Assembly: GCF_037782385.1 (NCBI RefSeq) | Contig: NZ_JBBEXD010000008.1 | Span: 25,100-89,099 of the forward strand | Reading direction: 5' to 3' | DNA from: Ascidiimonas meishanensis | GTDB taxonomy: Bacteria > Bacteroidota > Bacteroidia > Flavobacteriales > Flavobacteriaceae | DNA: 64,000 nucleotides | In this document: positions 27,168 to 35,997 of the stretch, piece by piece | How the letters are laid out: each line of letters begins with the position of its first letter | Position numbering within the stretch: the first letter of the stretch is position 1 | Program-made: the position numbers and the translations under genes | The notes under the pieces: model-generated | Told to the model about the DNA's origin: nothing | Seen by the model: the letters and a program-made list of their open reading frames with translations, nothing else | Databases searched by the model: none

Positions 27168-27851
27168 ATGAAACCAAGTGGTCGCTTACTTTTTTTATGG
27201 ATTTCTTCACTAATGGTGTTAGCCTCATGTGGAAATCTCAAAATTGTAGATAAACCTATAACGTTTAATGAGGAACGAAAACAGCTTACATTAAAGTACT
27301 TGAAGGATAGATATGAGATCATTCAGGAAACCCCTAAAATAGATCCAAAAATGGTGGTCTTACATTGGACGGCTATTCCCACTTTTGAAAAATCTTTTGA
27401 TGCTTTTAAAGATGTAAAACTACCAGGTTCAAGGTCTGAGATAACAAGCGCGGGAAGCCTTAATGTTTCAACCCATTTTCTGGTAGATCAAAACGGAACC
27501 GTGTATCGTCTATTGCCAGAAAATGTCATGGGGCGTCATGTAATAGGTCTAAATCATTGCGCTATTGGAATTGAAAACGTGGGAGGAACAAAAGACAAAC
27601 CACTCACAAAAAAACAACTCAAAGCCAATATTAAACTGGTAAAGTACCTTAAAGAAAAATACAAAATAGATTATGTGATTGGCCATTATGAATACACGCT
27701 ATTTGAAGGTCATGAATTATGGCTAGAGAAAGATGCAGGATATCGCACTGAAAAAACAGATCCTGGTGCGGAATTTATGAATAGCGTTCGAAAGGCTGTT
27801 CAAGATCTTGATTTTAAACCTATTCCTTTAAAAAATACTATCAATGAATAA
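27168..27851 (+). CDS. N-acetylmuramoyl-L-alanine amidase, lipoprotein
   Basis: 227 residues. A signal peptide ends in a lipobox (LASC, Cys21). The Amidase_2 domain has the zinc ligands His66 (VVLHWT), His173 (IGHYEY) and Asp198 (KTDPG). It resembles AmpD/AmiD enzymes that cleave the amide bond between MurNAc and L-Ala; as a lipoprotein it would act in the periplasm on peptidoglycan or released anhydro-muropeptides. Its end overlaps the start of the carboxypeptidase by 8 nt, so the two are co-translated. Confidence 0.9.
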   Translation: MKPSGRLLFLWISSLMVLASCGNLKIVDKPITFNEERKQLTLKYLKDRYEIIQETPKIDPKMVVLHWTAIPTFEKSFDAFKDVKLPGSRSEITSAGSLNVSTHFLVDQNGTVYRLLPENVMGRHVIGLNHCAIGIENVGGTKDKPLTKKQLKANIKLVKYLKEKYKIDYVIGHYEYTLFEGHELWLEKDAGYRTEKTDPGAEFMNSVRKAVQDLDFKPIPLKNTINE

Positions 27852-29304
27852 ATATGTTATTACTTGTGTAATTAGCTTTCTAACTCTTATTGTCTTAAAT
27901 GCTCAAAATTTTCAGGATCAACTCTTCAATTCTTATGAGAATTATTGTGAAAAGAGTATCAAAAACAGAAGAATTAAACATGCAGATATACAACCCTTAA
28001 TTGCTAAGTTTCAAAACAAAGATGGGTTTACTATTAAAAAGGTAGGTGAGAGTATAGGAGGAAGAGATTTACAGCTTATTAGTCTTGGAAGTGGTAAGAT
28101 TGATATTTTTCTATGGTCTCAGATGCATGGTGATGAGTCTACGGCTACAATGGCTTTATTTGATCTCTTAAATTTTTTTGAAGGAGATGGCTTTGAAAAC
28201 CAAAAGAAGGCCATTCTTAAGGCGGTTAAAATTCATTTACTTCCCATGTTGAATCCAGATGGAGCAGAATTATTCCAAAGGCGTAATTTGTTGGGGATAG
28301 ATATAAATAGAGATGCACTACGCCTACAATCACCAGAGGCAAGAACCCTTAAGAAAGTACGAGATAGTCTAAGTGCAGATTTTGGTTTTAATCTTCATGA
28401 TCAAAGTAAGTATTACAACGCCTTGCTAACCCCAGAATCAGCAACTGTATCTTTTCTTGCGCCTGCCTACAACTATGAAAAATCTGTGAATGAGGTTCGC
28501 GGTAATGCTATGAAAATAATTGTTTTGATGAACAAAATACTTCAGAAGTATATCCCTGGAGGAGTGGGGCGATATAATGATGATTTTGAACCAAGAGCTT
28601 TTGGAGATAATATTCAAAAATGGGGAACAAGTACTATTTTGATTGAATCTGGAGGTTACAAAAACGATACAGAAAAGCAATTTATTCGAAAATTAAATTA
28701 TGTTTCCATTCTAACTGCAATACAAAGTATTTCAAATGAATCATATAAAAAAATAAATAAAAGACAGTACACGGAAATTCCAAATAATGACAGGAAACTA
28801 TTTGATTTAAAACTTACAGGACTTTCTTATGCCTTAGAAGGAAGCAATTTTATATTAGATGTAGGCATTCATCGTCTTGAAAGAAATAAAATGGGTGCTA
28901 AAGACTTTTACTATGTAGGTGCTGTTTCAGATCAAGGTGATCTTTCTACGTACTTTGGTTATGAAGAAAAACAAATGGCTGGTTATGAATATGTAGCATC
29001 AAAAGTATATCCAAAAGTTCAATCAAACTTTAATGAAGTAATGCAATTAGACTTTAATGAATTACTGAAGTCTGGTTTTGCATATATTCAAGTAGAAGTA
29101 CTGCCAGAATCTTTTCCAGATGTAAAGTTTCCTTTGCATTTGGTACCTGAAGGATTTGAACCCAGTGAAACATTAAAACCGGGTGTAAATGCTACCTTTT
29201 TTATTAGAAAAGAAGGATTGTTGACGCACGCGGTTATAAATGGATTTCTCATTGATTTAAACACAGGAGGAGGACAATTTGGAAATGCACTTATCTTGAA
29301 ATAA
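27844..29304 (+). CDS. M14-family zinc carboxypeptidase, secreted
   Basis: 486 residues with an N-terminal signal peptide (cleavage after LNAQ-like region). Zinc ligands are His95 and Glu98 (MHGDES) and His185 (NLHDQ); the catalytic Glu is in ILIESGG (~268). A ~200-residue C-terminal domain follows the catalytic part. M14 enzymes remove C-terminal residues from peptides; together with the amidase 8 nt upstream a role in peptidoglycan stem-peptide or peptide turnover is inferred. Confidence 0.88.
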   Translation: MNKYVITCVISFLTLIVLNAQNFQDQLFNSYENYCEKSIKNRRIKHADIQPLIAKFQNKDGFTIKKVGESIGGRDLQLISLGSGKIDIFLWSQMHGDESTATMALFDLLNFFEGDGFENQKKAILKAVKIHLLPMLNPDGAELFQRRNLLGIDINRDALRLQSPEARTLKKVRDSLSADFGFNLHDQSKYYNALLTPESATVSFLAPAYNYEKSVNEVRGNAMKIIVLMNKILQKYIPGGVGRYNDDFEPRAFGDNIQKWGTSTILIESGGYKNDTEKQFIRKLNYVSILTAIQSISNESYKKINKRQYTEIPNNDRKLFDLKLTGLSYALEGSNFILDVGIHRLERNKMGAKDFYYVGAVSDQGDLSTYFGYEEKQMAGYEYVASKVYPKVQSNFNEVMQLDFNELLKSGFAYIQVEVLPESFPDVKFPLHLVPEGFEPSETLKPGVNATFFIRKEGLLTHAVINGFLIDLNTGGGQFGNALILK

Positions 29305-29403
29305 AATACCATCAAGTGAAAGGATCTCTATGAGAATAAGCTTGCAATCTCTATTTTAAATGGGTGCATACAATTAAAGTGGATAGTATTTTATTTTAGA
29401 TGG

Positions 29404-30780
29404 TTAAGGTTTTTTTTGAAGAAAGTCTTTAAGAAAAATAGCAGCCATAAGTACCATAAAAAGCGCAAAAGGAAGAGAAGTTATAATGAGTATTTTCTGT
29501 AGTGCTTGAAGCACATCTGTTTCTGGTTTTGCATTTCCTAAAACTAAAATGGCAACTGCAAAAAATGCAATAAATACACTCCAGATCAATCGGTGTTTTC
29601 TAGAAGGTTCTTGTTTTCCTCTATCGGTAAACATGCTTAATACAAAAACGGCAGAGTCTACAGAAGTAACCAGAAAACTAATAAGCAAAAATACCACTAC
29701 AGAATTCACAAAAGTCTGTAAAGGATAGTTTTCAAAAAAACGAAATAAGGAGGTGAAAACATTTCCAAACTGGTCTTGGTAAACGTCCATTTCTTGGATA
29801 AGTCCAAAAGCCGATTCGCCGAAAACAGAAAACCAAAAGAATGTTCCCAGAGATGGAATCATCATAACCCCCAAAAGTAATTGCCTTAAAGACCTCCCTT
29901 TTGAAATTCTAGCAATGAAGATCCCGGTAAAAGGGGCCCAGGCAAGCCAGAATGCCCAATAATAATAAGTCCAGTCTGTTAAGAACTCTTCTCCCGGATT
30001 GTAATTACCAATGGCCAGACTCATGGGGATAAAATCAATGATATAATGATAAAAGGCATTTAGAAAGGCCCAGAAAATAGCTAGAATATCACTTTGAAAA
30101 AAGACAAATGCCAATAAAAGTAGGGTAATAATTATGTTAAGCTTAGAAATAAGTTTAATTCCCTTATTTACCCCTTTCCACACAGAAATAAAGGCAAGTA
30201 TGGAGATGAGTAATGACAATACAATGGTGAATCCAATATCAAAGTCTGCATCTAATAAATGATTGAGGCCACCATTTATTTGTGTGGTGCCAAGCCCAAT
30301 AGCACCAATAAGCCCAAAAACTGTTGTGATGACTGCAAGTATATCAATACAAGCGGCCATAAACTTAGAAGGCAACGCATCTTCAATGGCAGTACTCACC
30401 CTTACTCTTTTGTTTTTAACAAAAAGATAATAGCCTATTACCATGGCAAAAAGACCGTAAAATGCCCATGCTGTAAAGCCCCATTGATAAAAGGTGTATT
30501 CTAATGCTAAAGTTTTATGAGCGACTCCGTTATTTAGAGGAGGGTGCTGCAACATAAAAACAGGTTCTTGTACGGCTCTCAACAAAATACCAGCTCCCAT
30601 ACCCGCACTGTATAACATAGCAATCCAAGACCATAAAGAATGTTCTGGTTTCTGATTTTTATCGCCGAGACGTTGATTTCCCAAAGGCGAGATAGCAATA
30701 ATAGTGATAAACATAACACAGGCTAATCCAAGCCAAAGGTAGAAAGAGCCAAACCATTTTCTAACCCAAACTGAAGCCAA
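29404..30780 (-). CDS. BCCT-family betaine/choline/carnitine transporter
   Basis: 458 residues from a TTG at 30780, with 10-11 clear hydrophobic segments. Family features are SAGMGAGILLRAVQEP and the WTYYYWAFWLAWAPFTGIF segment with ARISKGRSLRQ. It imports a trimethylammonium compound such as betaine for osmoprotection with Na+ or H+. The open frame continues in phase upstream to 30897 and encodes a plausible first membrane helix (LLYVSISILVLFSLPALFF) plus DLIEL, giving ~493 residues, but this stretch has no ATG, GTG or TTG. Either a rare start (ATC at 30885, ATT or CTG) is used, or the gene has lost its start codon. Confidence 0.85.
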   Translation of the reverse strand: MASVWVRKWFGSFYLWLGLACVMFITIIAISPLGNQRLGDKNQKPEHSLWSWIAMLYSAGMGAGILLRAVQEPVFMLQHPPLNNGVAHKTLALEYTFYQWGFTAWAFYGLFAMVIGYYLFVKNKRVRVSTAIEDALPSKFMAACIDILAVITTVFGLIGAIGLGTTQINGGLNHLLDADFDIGFTIVLSLLISILAFISVWKGVNKGIKLISKLNIIITLLLLAFVFFQSDILAIFWAFLNAFYHYIIDFIPMSLAIGNYNPGEEFLTDWTYYYWAFWLAWAPFTGIFIARISKGRSLRQLLLGVMMIPSLGTFFWFSVFGESAFGLIQEMDVYQDQFGNVFTSLFRFFENYPLQTFVNSVVVFLLISFLVTSVDSAVFVLSMFTDRGKQEPSRKHRLIWSVFIAFFAVAILVLGNAKPETDVLQALQKILIITSLPFALFMVLMAAIFLKDFLQKKP

Positions 30781-30897
30781 TTCAATTAAATCATAATATA
30801 CCTGTGTAAAAAATAATGCTGGAAGCGAGAATAAGACAAGAATACTTATGGATACATACAGAAGGCTATTTTTAGAAATGTTGATATGCTTATTATT

Positions 30898-31227
30898 TTA
30901 AGATTCCGTTTAAAATTAATCGTTTTTCGTAAAAGAAAACAAAAGATCTATTTTTTTATATGATAATTTGTATCCTAGCTTTCAATTAAAATTAAAATGC
31001 GCTTTCTAGTTCTAACTTTAGTTTGGTGATTAAATTAGATCATGAATTTTAGTGACTCCTAACAATAAAGGTGCTAAAAACATATATGGCAATATTGCGG
31101 TAATGAATTTAGTAATAAAACAATCCTTACCTAGTATTTTTGAGATATTCTTCCTTGGAATGAGACTAAATAGAGGTATTTTTGCGCCCTTTAAAGCAGG
31201 AGCATTTGCTTAAATTTCAATTCAGCT
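30898..31227. other. Intergenic region between BCCT and SulP genes
   Basis: AT-rich, no ORF. It holds the promoter described at 31155-31184 for the SulP gene on the plus strand. No clear minus-strand promoter for the BCCT gene was seen. Confidence 0.5.
31155..31184 (+). promoter_or_regulatory. Flavobacterial promoter for the SulP gene
   Basis: TTG at 31155-31157, a 19-nt spacer, then TATTTTTG at 31177-31184. This fits the Flavobacterium consensus TTG-N17-23-TAnnTTTG and lies 44 nt upstream of the start codon. Confidence 0.65.
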
Positions 31228-32757
31228 ATGAAGAAATATTTTAATTTATTCGATCTCAAGCAGAAAGTAGATTATAAAACCGAGGTATTATCTGGTTTAA
31301 CAGTAGCGCTGGCACTTGTGCCAGAAGCTGTTGCATTTGCGTTAATTGCAGGTTTGTCACCCCTAACCGGTTTGTATGCAGCCTTCGTAATGGGTTTAAT
31401 TACGTCCATATTTGGAGGTAGACCAGGTATGATATCTGGAGCTACTGGCGCGGTGGCTGTTGTTATAGTTTCTTTAGCAAAATCTCACGGAGTAGAGTAT
31501 GTATTTGCCGCCGTGGTATTAGCAGGACTTATTCAAGCAACAGCAGGTTTTTTACGCCTAGGTAAGTTAATGAGACTAGTGCCACATCCGGTTATATTTG
31601 GTTTTGTAAATGGTTTAGCTGTTATCATTTTCATGTCTCAATTAGAGCAATTTAAAGATTTAGGCGGAAACTGGCTAACGGGAACCCCTTTATATATTTT
31701 ATTAGCCCTTGTTTTTACTACGATGTTGATTATTTGGGGGCTTCCTAAGTTGAGCAAGGCAATTCCAGCTTCTTTAGTAGCAATTCTCACCATTTTTGGT
31801 TTGGTAGTGTTTTTTAATATAGATACCAGAACCGTAGGTGATATTGCTTCTATTAAAGGAGGGTTTCCACCTTTCCATCTCCCACAAGTACCTTTAAAGT
31901 TAGAAACATTAACTATTATATTTCCTTATGCACTTATTGTTGCAGGCGTGGGGCTTATTGAAAGTTTATTAACCCTCAATATAGTAGATGAAATTACAGA
32001 AACTCGCGGTCGTGGAAACAAGGAAGCGGTAGCACAAGGTATGGCAAATGTACTATCAGGAGTGTTTTCTGGCATGGGTGGTTGTGCAATGATTGGGCAA
32101 AGTCTTATTAATATTTCTAACGGAGCTAGAGCACGTTTGTCTGGTATTGTCGCTTCAATTATGTTACTGGTTTTCATTATGTTTGGAGCAAATTTGATAG
32201 AAAAATTACCTATGGCGGCGCTTACTGGATTGATGATAATGGTCTCTATTGGTACTTTTGAGTGGGCGAGTATAAAAACCGTTAACAAAATGCCCAAATC
32301 TGATATTTTCGTGATGGTATTGGTGACACTAGTCACTGTTTTTCTTCACAACCTGGCGTTAGCCGTAATTTTAGGAGTAATTATTTCTGCCTTGGTTTTT
32401 GCATGGGACAATGCTAAACGAATTAGGGCCAGAAAATATGTAGATGAGAACGGAGTGAAACACTATGAAATTTACGGCCCTTTGTTTTTTGGTTCTGTTA
32501 CCGCTTTTAATGAGAAGTTTGATATCTTAAATGATCCTAACGAAATAATTATTGATTTTCAAGAGAGTAGAGTAGTGGATATGTCTGCAATAGAGGCTTT
32601 GAATAAAATTACAGAACGCTATCTTAAGGTGAATAAAAAGGTGCATTTAAAACATTTGAGTAAGGATTGTCTCAGGCTATTAAAGAATGCAGAAGATATT
32701 ATAGATGTAAATGTATTAGAAGATCCCACGTATAAGGTGGTAGTAGATAAAATCTAA
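31228..32757 (+). CDS. SulP-family inorganic anion transporter
   Basis: 509 residues: a multi-helix membrane part (residues ~15-400; VEVLSGLTVALALVPEAVAF-like start, GMISGATGAVAVV, GMGGCAMIGQSLINISNGAR) and a C-terminal STAS domain (~415-505; FFGSVTAFNEKF, VDMSAIEALNKI). Proteins of this family move sulfate, bicarbonate or other anions. Bicarbonate or sulfate is possible; the sulfate genes lie ~10 kb away and have no direct link. It has its own promoter and terminator, so it is monocistronic. Confidence 0.93.
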   Translation: MKKYFNLFDLKQKVDYKTEVLSGLTVALALVPEAVAFALIAGLSPLTGLYAAFVMGLITSIFGGRPGMISGATGAVAVVIVSLAKSHGVEYVFAAVVLAGLIQATAGFLRLGKLMRLVPHPVIFGFVNGLAVIIFMSQLEQFKDLGGNWLTGTPLYILLALVFTTMLIIWGLPKLSKAIPASLVAILTIFGLVVFFNIDTRTVGDIASIKGGFPPFHLPQVPLKLETLTIIFPYALIVAGVGLIESLLTLNIVDEITETRGRGNKEAVAQGMANVLSGVFSGMGGCAMIGQSLINISNGARARLSGIVASIMLLVFIMFGANLIEKLPMAALTGLMIMVSIGTFEWASIKTVNKMPKSDIFVMVLVTLVTVFLHNLALAVILGVIISALVFAWDNAKRIRARKYVDENGVKHYEIYGPLFFGSVTAFNEKFDILNDPNEIIIDFQESRVVDMSAIEALNKITERYLKVNKKVHLKHLSKDCLRLLKNAEDIIDVNVLEDPTYKVVVDKI

Positions 32758-32782
32758 AGCATAGGTGTCGTTATAATGAACA

Positions 32783-32819
32783 AAAGACAATCTTTTGATA
32801 AAATCTAAAGATTGTCTTT
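32783..32819 (+). terminator. Terminator after the SulP gene
   Basis: Perfect 13-bp stem AAAGACAATCTTT / AAAGATTGTCTTT with an 11-nt loop, 25 nt after the stop. It also faces the convergent lipoprotein gene. The loop (GATAAAATCTAAAG) repeats the last bases of the SulP gene. Confidence 0.8.
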
Positions 32820-32849
32820 AATTTAAAAACGTAGGTTCTGGTAATCTTA

Positions 32850-33659
32850 CTACCAGCTGTAAACCCAGTAGGAAGAAACTTGATCATTCCAAGATTTTCT
32901 CCACCACCACCATCCAGATAGTGTATACCACTTAAGGTTAGCTACCCCTGCCGTTGTATAGCCTGGTCCAGCATAAAAATTTATTGTTCGTCCACCATAA
33001 CAACTATGTTGCTTTAGGCTCACATAAGCTCTGTTGTAATATGGTTTATTTATTATTAAGGAAGATAACTGGTCATTATAGGTAGAGCCAACCCAATGAT
33101 TTCCACTGTATCTAGTGTTAGAACGGCGCATACCTATCATTTCTGTATTGTAATATATGTGTTTATAGAAATAGAAGTTTGCATATCCGTTATAGAACCA
33201 ACTGTAACAGTTTCTGGCAGTTTCACTTGCACCTTCCTCTGGTGTGGTGAACGCCTCTTGAGGAACTGTTCTTTCTTTTTTTAGAAACTGCTCCATTTCT
33301 GCATTTGTATCAAAAACGCGCACTATTATTTCTTTGGTGTCTTCTGATGGATCTTCAAATAACATAGCTTGCGGTCCTTCTTCTTTCCCAAAAATTTCTG
33401 CGGCTAGATTTTCATCTCCTGATGTTTTTAATACTTCGCCCTCGGCTTCGTTAAGTGTGTAGGTTATCTTAAAGCTATTTCCCCTATATTCGTAAATATG
33501 GGTTATGTCTACAGTTTCTTGTAGTCTTTGTGTTTCTTTTTTGACTTGTTGTTCAACTGCCTCTGTATCAGAGGTTAGAGGGGTTTCATCCTTTTGGCAT
33601 CCCACTAAAAAGATAGCGATAAAAAATACCATTACTAAATAATTGATTTGTTTTCTCAT
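32850..33659 (-). CDS. Lipoprotein with a beta-gamma-crystallin-like domain
   Basis: 269 residues with a lipoprotein signal (FLVGC, Cys21). Residues ~25-145 are acidic and of unknown fold. The C-terminal part (residues ~150-269) is rich in Tyr, Trp and Gly and has two copies of a Ca2+-binding signature of beta-gamma-crystallins, NDQLSS (195-200) and NDQVSS (258-263), each after a Greek-key-like strand set (YFYKHIYYNTEM; YVSLKQHSCYGGRTI). Surface-exposed, possibly Ca2+-stabilised. The function is unknown. It is convergent with the SulP gene. Confidence 0.7.
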   Translation of the reverse strand: MRKQINYLVMVFFIAIFLVGCQKDETPLTSDTEAVEQQVKKETQRLQETVDITHIYEYRGNSFKITYTLNEAEGEVLKTSGDENLAAEIFGKEEGPQAMLFEDPSEDTKEIIVRVFDTNAEMEQFLKKERTVPQEAFTTPEEGASETARNCYSWFYNGYANFYFYKHIYYNTEMIGMRRSNTRYSGNHWVGSTYNDQLSSLIINKPYYNRAYVSLKQHSCYGGRTINFYAGPGYTTAGVANLKWYTLSGWWWWRKSWNDQVSSYWVYSW

Positions 33660-34024
33660 AAATTTTAGAATTTGATTAATAAATAAGTTAAATCTTACAT
33701 TTAAAGTAAGTAAAATGAATTAATACGACAACTAAAAAAATAATTTTTCGATGGAAGTAAGGACCTTGTTTGTTTTTTACGGTTAAGCCCTATTTTCAAT
33801 AAGGTCTATGTATTTCATTTTATAATTTATGAGGATAATACCATCTATTTTGTTTCTTAGTTAAAAGGTAAAACCTTTGCAACTGGAAACCCTTCAATCT
33901 ACATAATAGCTGCGTAGGATCACTAAAAAACTTATTTTTTAAAGTTCACTGACCTTTCTCATATTTTATTTTTATTAAAACTCGGTTATTAGCTATCTTT
34001 AAGGCAGGTATTTAAAGAATAGAC
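33660..34024. other. Intergenic region between divergent genes
   Basis: 365 nt without an ORF or stable hairpin. On the plus strand TATCTTTA near 33991 is one base from the -7 consensus, 30 nt ahead of the biotin-carrier gene; a tentative promoter only. Confidence 0.35.
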
Positions 34025-34516
34025 ATGGCTAAAAACACTCAATTTCAAATAAAGGTTAATCAAACTTTTAGTTTTTCACTCCAAGATCAGGATACCATCA
34101 AAATGGATATTATTAAAACTCCTGATGATCAACTTCATTTAATAGAAAATCGTGCTTCTTTGATGATAGAAATTCTCAATCGAGATTTTGAAACAAGAAA
34201 TTATACGCTAAAAATCAATGGAAATGAATACCAAATAAAGATTGAAACAGAATTAGACATATTAATTGACAAGTTAGGTCTTACCAAAGGGTTACAGAAA
34301 AAAGTTGATAATCTAAATGCTCCAATGCCCGGACAGATCATTGCAGTGAATGTAAAATCTGGACAAGAGGTTAAAGAAAATGATCCCTTGCTTATTTTGG
34401 AAGCAATGAAGATGGAAAATATTATGGTATCTCCAAGGAGCGGGATAATTAAAGAAGTATTAATAGATACAAAAGATATTGTTGACAAAGGACAGCTTTT
34501 GGTAACATTTGAATAA
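34025..34516 (+). CDS. Biotin carboxyl carrier subunit of acyl-CoA carboxylase
   Basis: 163 residues. The C-terminal half is a biotinyl domain with LEAMKMENIM; Lys129 is the biotinylation site, and the flanking APMPGQI (residues ~99-105) is the family's start motif. The N-terminal ~90 residues are of the type found in methylmalonyl/propionyl-CoA carboxylase carriers. It carries CO2 between the biotin carboxylase and the carboxyltransferase. It is the first gene of a three-gene unit, 28 nt ahead of the next. Confidence 0.92.
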   Translation: MAKNTQFQIKVNQTFSFSLQDQDTIKMDIIKTPDDQLHLIENRASLMIEILNRDFETRNYTLKINGNEYQIKIETELDILIDKLGLTKGLQKKVDNLNAPMPGQIIAVNVKSGQEVKENDPLLILEAMKMENIMVSPRSGIIKEVLIDTKDIVDKGQLLVTFE

Positions 34517-34544
34517 GTAAAATATAAAGCAATTACTGAATATT

Positions 34545-35987
34545 ATGAAAAAAATTTTAGTTGCTAACCGAGGGGAAATAGCCATTAGGGTAATGAAGTC
34601 AGCAAAAAAAATGGGAATAAAAACAGTTGCTGTTTACTCTGAGGTTGATAGAAAATCACCTCATACAAAATATGCTGATGAAGCAGTTTGTATTGGCCCT
34701 GCCACATCATCTGAATCGTATCTGCGTGGGGATAAAATTATTGAAGTAGCTAAGGAACTTGGAGTAGATGGGATACACCCAGGTTATGGATTCTTGAGTG
34801 AGAATGCAGATTTTGCCGAAGCCGTTGAAAAAAACGGGATTACATTTATTGGTCCAGGATCACATGCTATAAGGGTTATGGGAAGTAAATTGGAAGCAAA
34901 AGCAACCGTCAAGAAGTATGATATTCCTATGGTTCCTGGTGTGGATGAAGCCATTACCAATATAGAAGAAGCGAAGAAAATAGCTTATGAAATAGGTTTT
35001 CCAATTCTTATTAAAGCCTCCGCAGGAGGCGGAGGTAAAGGAATGAGGATTGTTGAGAACAAAGAAGAGTTTGAGTCACAAATGGAAAGAGCCGTTAGTG
35101 AAGCTGTATCCGCTTTTGGAGATGGTGCGGTATTCATTGAGAAGTATGTAACCTCTCCAAGGCATATTGAAATACAAGTGTTGGCAGATAAACACGGAAA
35201 TGTAGTGCACTTGTTTGAACGCGAATGTAGTATTCAAAGGAGGCATCAAAAAGTTGTAGAAGAAGCTCCTTCATCTATTCTCACTCCAAAACTCCGAAAA
35301 GAAATGGGAGAAGCGGCTGTAAATGTTGCCAAATCTTGTGACTATGTAGGAGCTGGAACTGTAGAGTTTTTAATGGATGCCGATTTAAATTTCTACTTTC
35401 TGGAAATGAATACTCGTCTGCAAGTAGAACACCCGGTTTCAGAATTAATTACTGGAATAGATTTAGTACAAGAACAAATAAAAGTAGCTAGAGGAGAAGT
35501 ACTTTCTTTTACACAAGATGATTTAAAAATTAGGGGACATGCCGTTGAATTAAGAGTTTATGCAGAAGATCCTATGGATGGTTTTCTTCCAAGTATTGGT
35601 AAACTAGAAGTTTATAGACCTCCATCGGGGGAAGGAATAAGAGTAGACGATGGGTTTGAAGAGGGTATGGAGGTTCCTATCTATTATGATCCTATGCTTT
35701 CTAAATTGGTTACTTATGCGGAAACCCGTGCCGAAGCTTGCAGACTTATGGTAAGAGCAATTGATAATTATGAAATTAAGGGAATTCAAACCACATTGCC
35801 ATTTGGAAAGTTTGTGTGTGAACATGAAGCTTTTTTATCGGGTAATTTTGACACCCATTTTGTAAACAACTACTTTAATAGGGAAGCTTTGGAAAAGGAA
35901 AATGAGGCAGAGGCAAAGTTAGCTGCTACTATTGCCCTTAAGTTGTATTTGGAAGACCGAAAAAAATTACGATTACCTATATCTTAA
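34545..35987 (+). CDS. accC: Biotin carboxylase subunit of acyl-CoA carboxylase
   Basis: 480 residues. It starts MKKILVANRGEIAIRVMKSA and contains the ATP-grasp glycine loop KASAGGGGKGMRIV, the ERECSIQRRHQK segment and the biotin carboxylase FLEMNTRLQVEHPVSE signature. It carboxylates biotin on the 163-residue carrier. The neighbouring beta subunit is of propionyl-CoA carboxylase type, so this is probably the catabolic acyl-CoA carboxylase rather than the fatty-acid-synthesis AccC. The symbol accC is by family only. Confidence 0.92.
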   Translation: MKKILVANRGEIAIRVMKSAKKMGIKTVAVYSEVDRKSPHTKYADEAVCIGPATSSESYLRGDKIIEVAKELGVDGIHPGYGFLSENADFAEAVEKNGITFIGPGSHAIRVMGSKLEAKATVKKYDIPMVPGVDEAITNIEEAKKIAYEIGFPILIKASAGGGGKGMRIVENKEEFESQMERAVSEAVSAFGDGAVFIEKYVTSPRHIEIQVLADKHGNVVHLFERECSIQRRHQKVVEEAPSSILTPKLRKEMGEAAVNVAKSCDYVGAGTVEFLMDADLNFYFLEMNTRLQVEHPVSELITGIDLVQEQIKVARGEVLSFTQDDLKIRGHAVELRVYAEDPMDGFLPSIGKLEVYRPPSGEGIRVDDGFEEGMEVPIYYDPMLSKLVTYAETRAEACRLMVRAIDNYEIKGIQTTLPFGKFVCEHEAFLSGNFDTHFVNNYFNREALEKENEAEAKLAATIALKLYLEDRKKLRLPIS

Positions 35988-35997
35988 GCAAAAAATA

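Noticed and set aside
32747..32810. Direct repeat of GATAAAATCTAAAG at the end of the SulP gene
   Set aside because: Explained by the terminator loop repeating the gene end; two copies only, no element.
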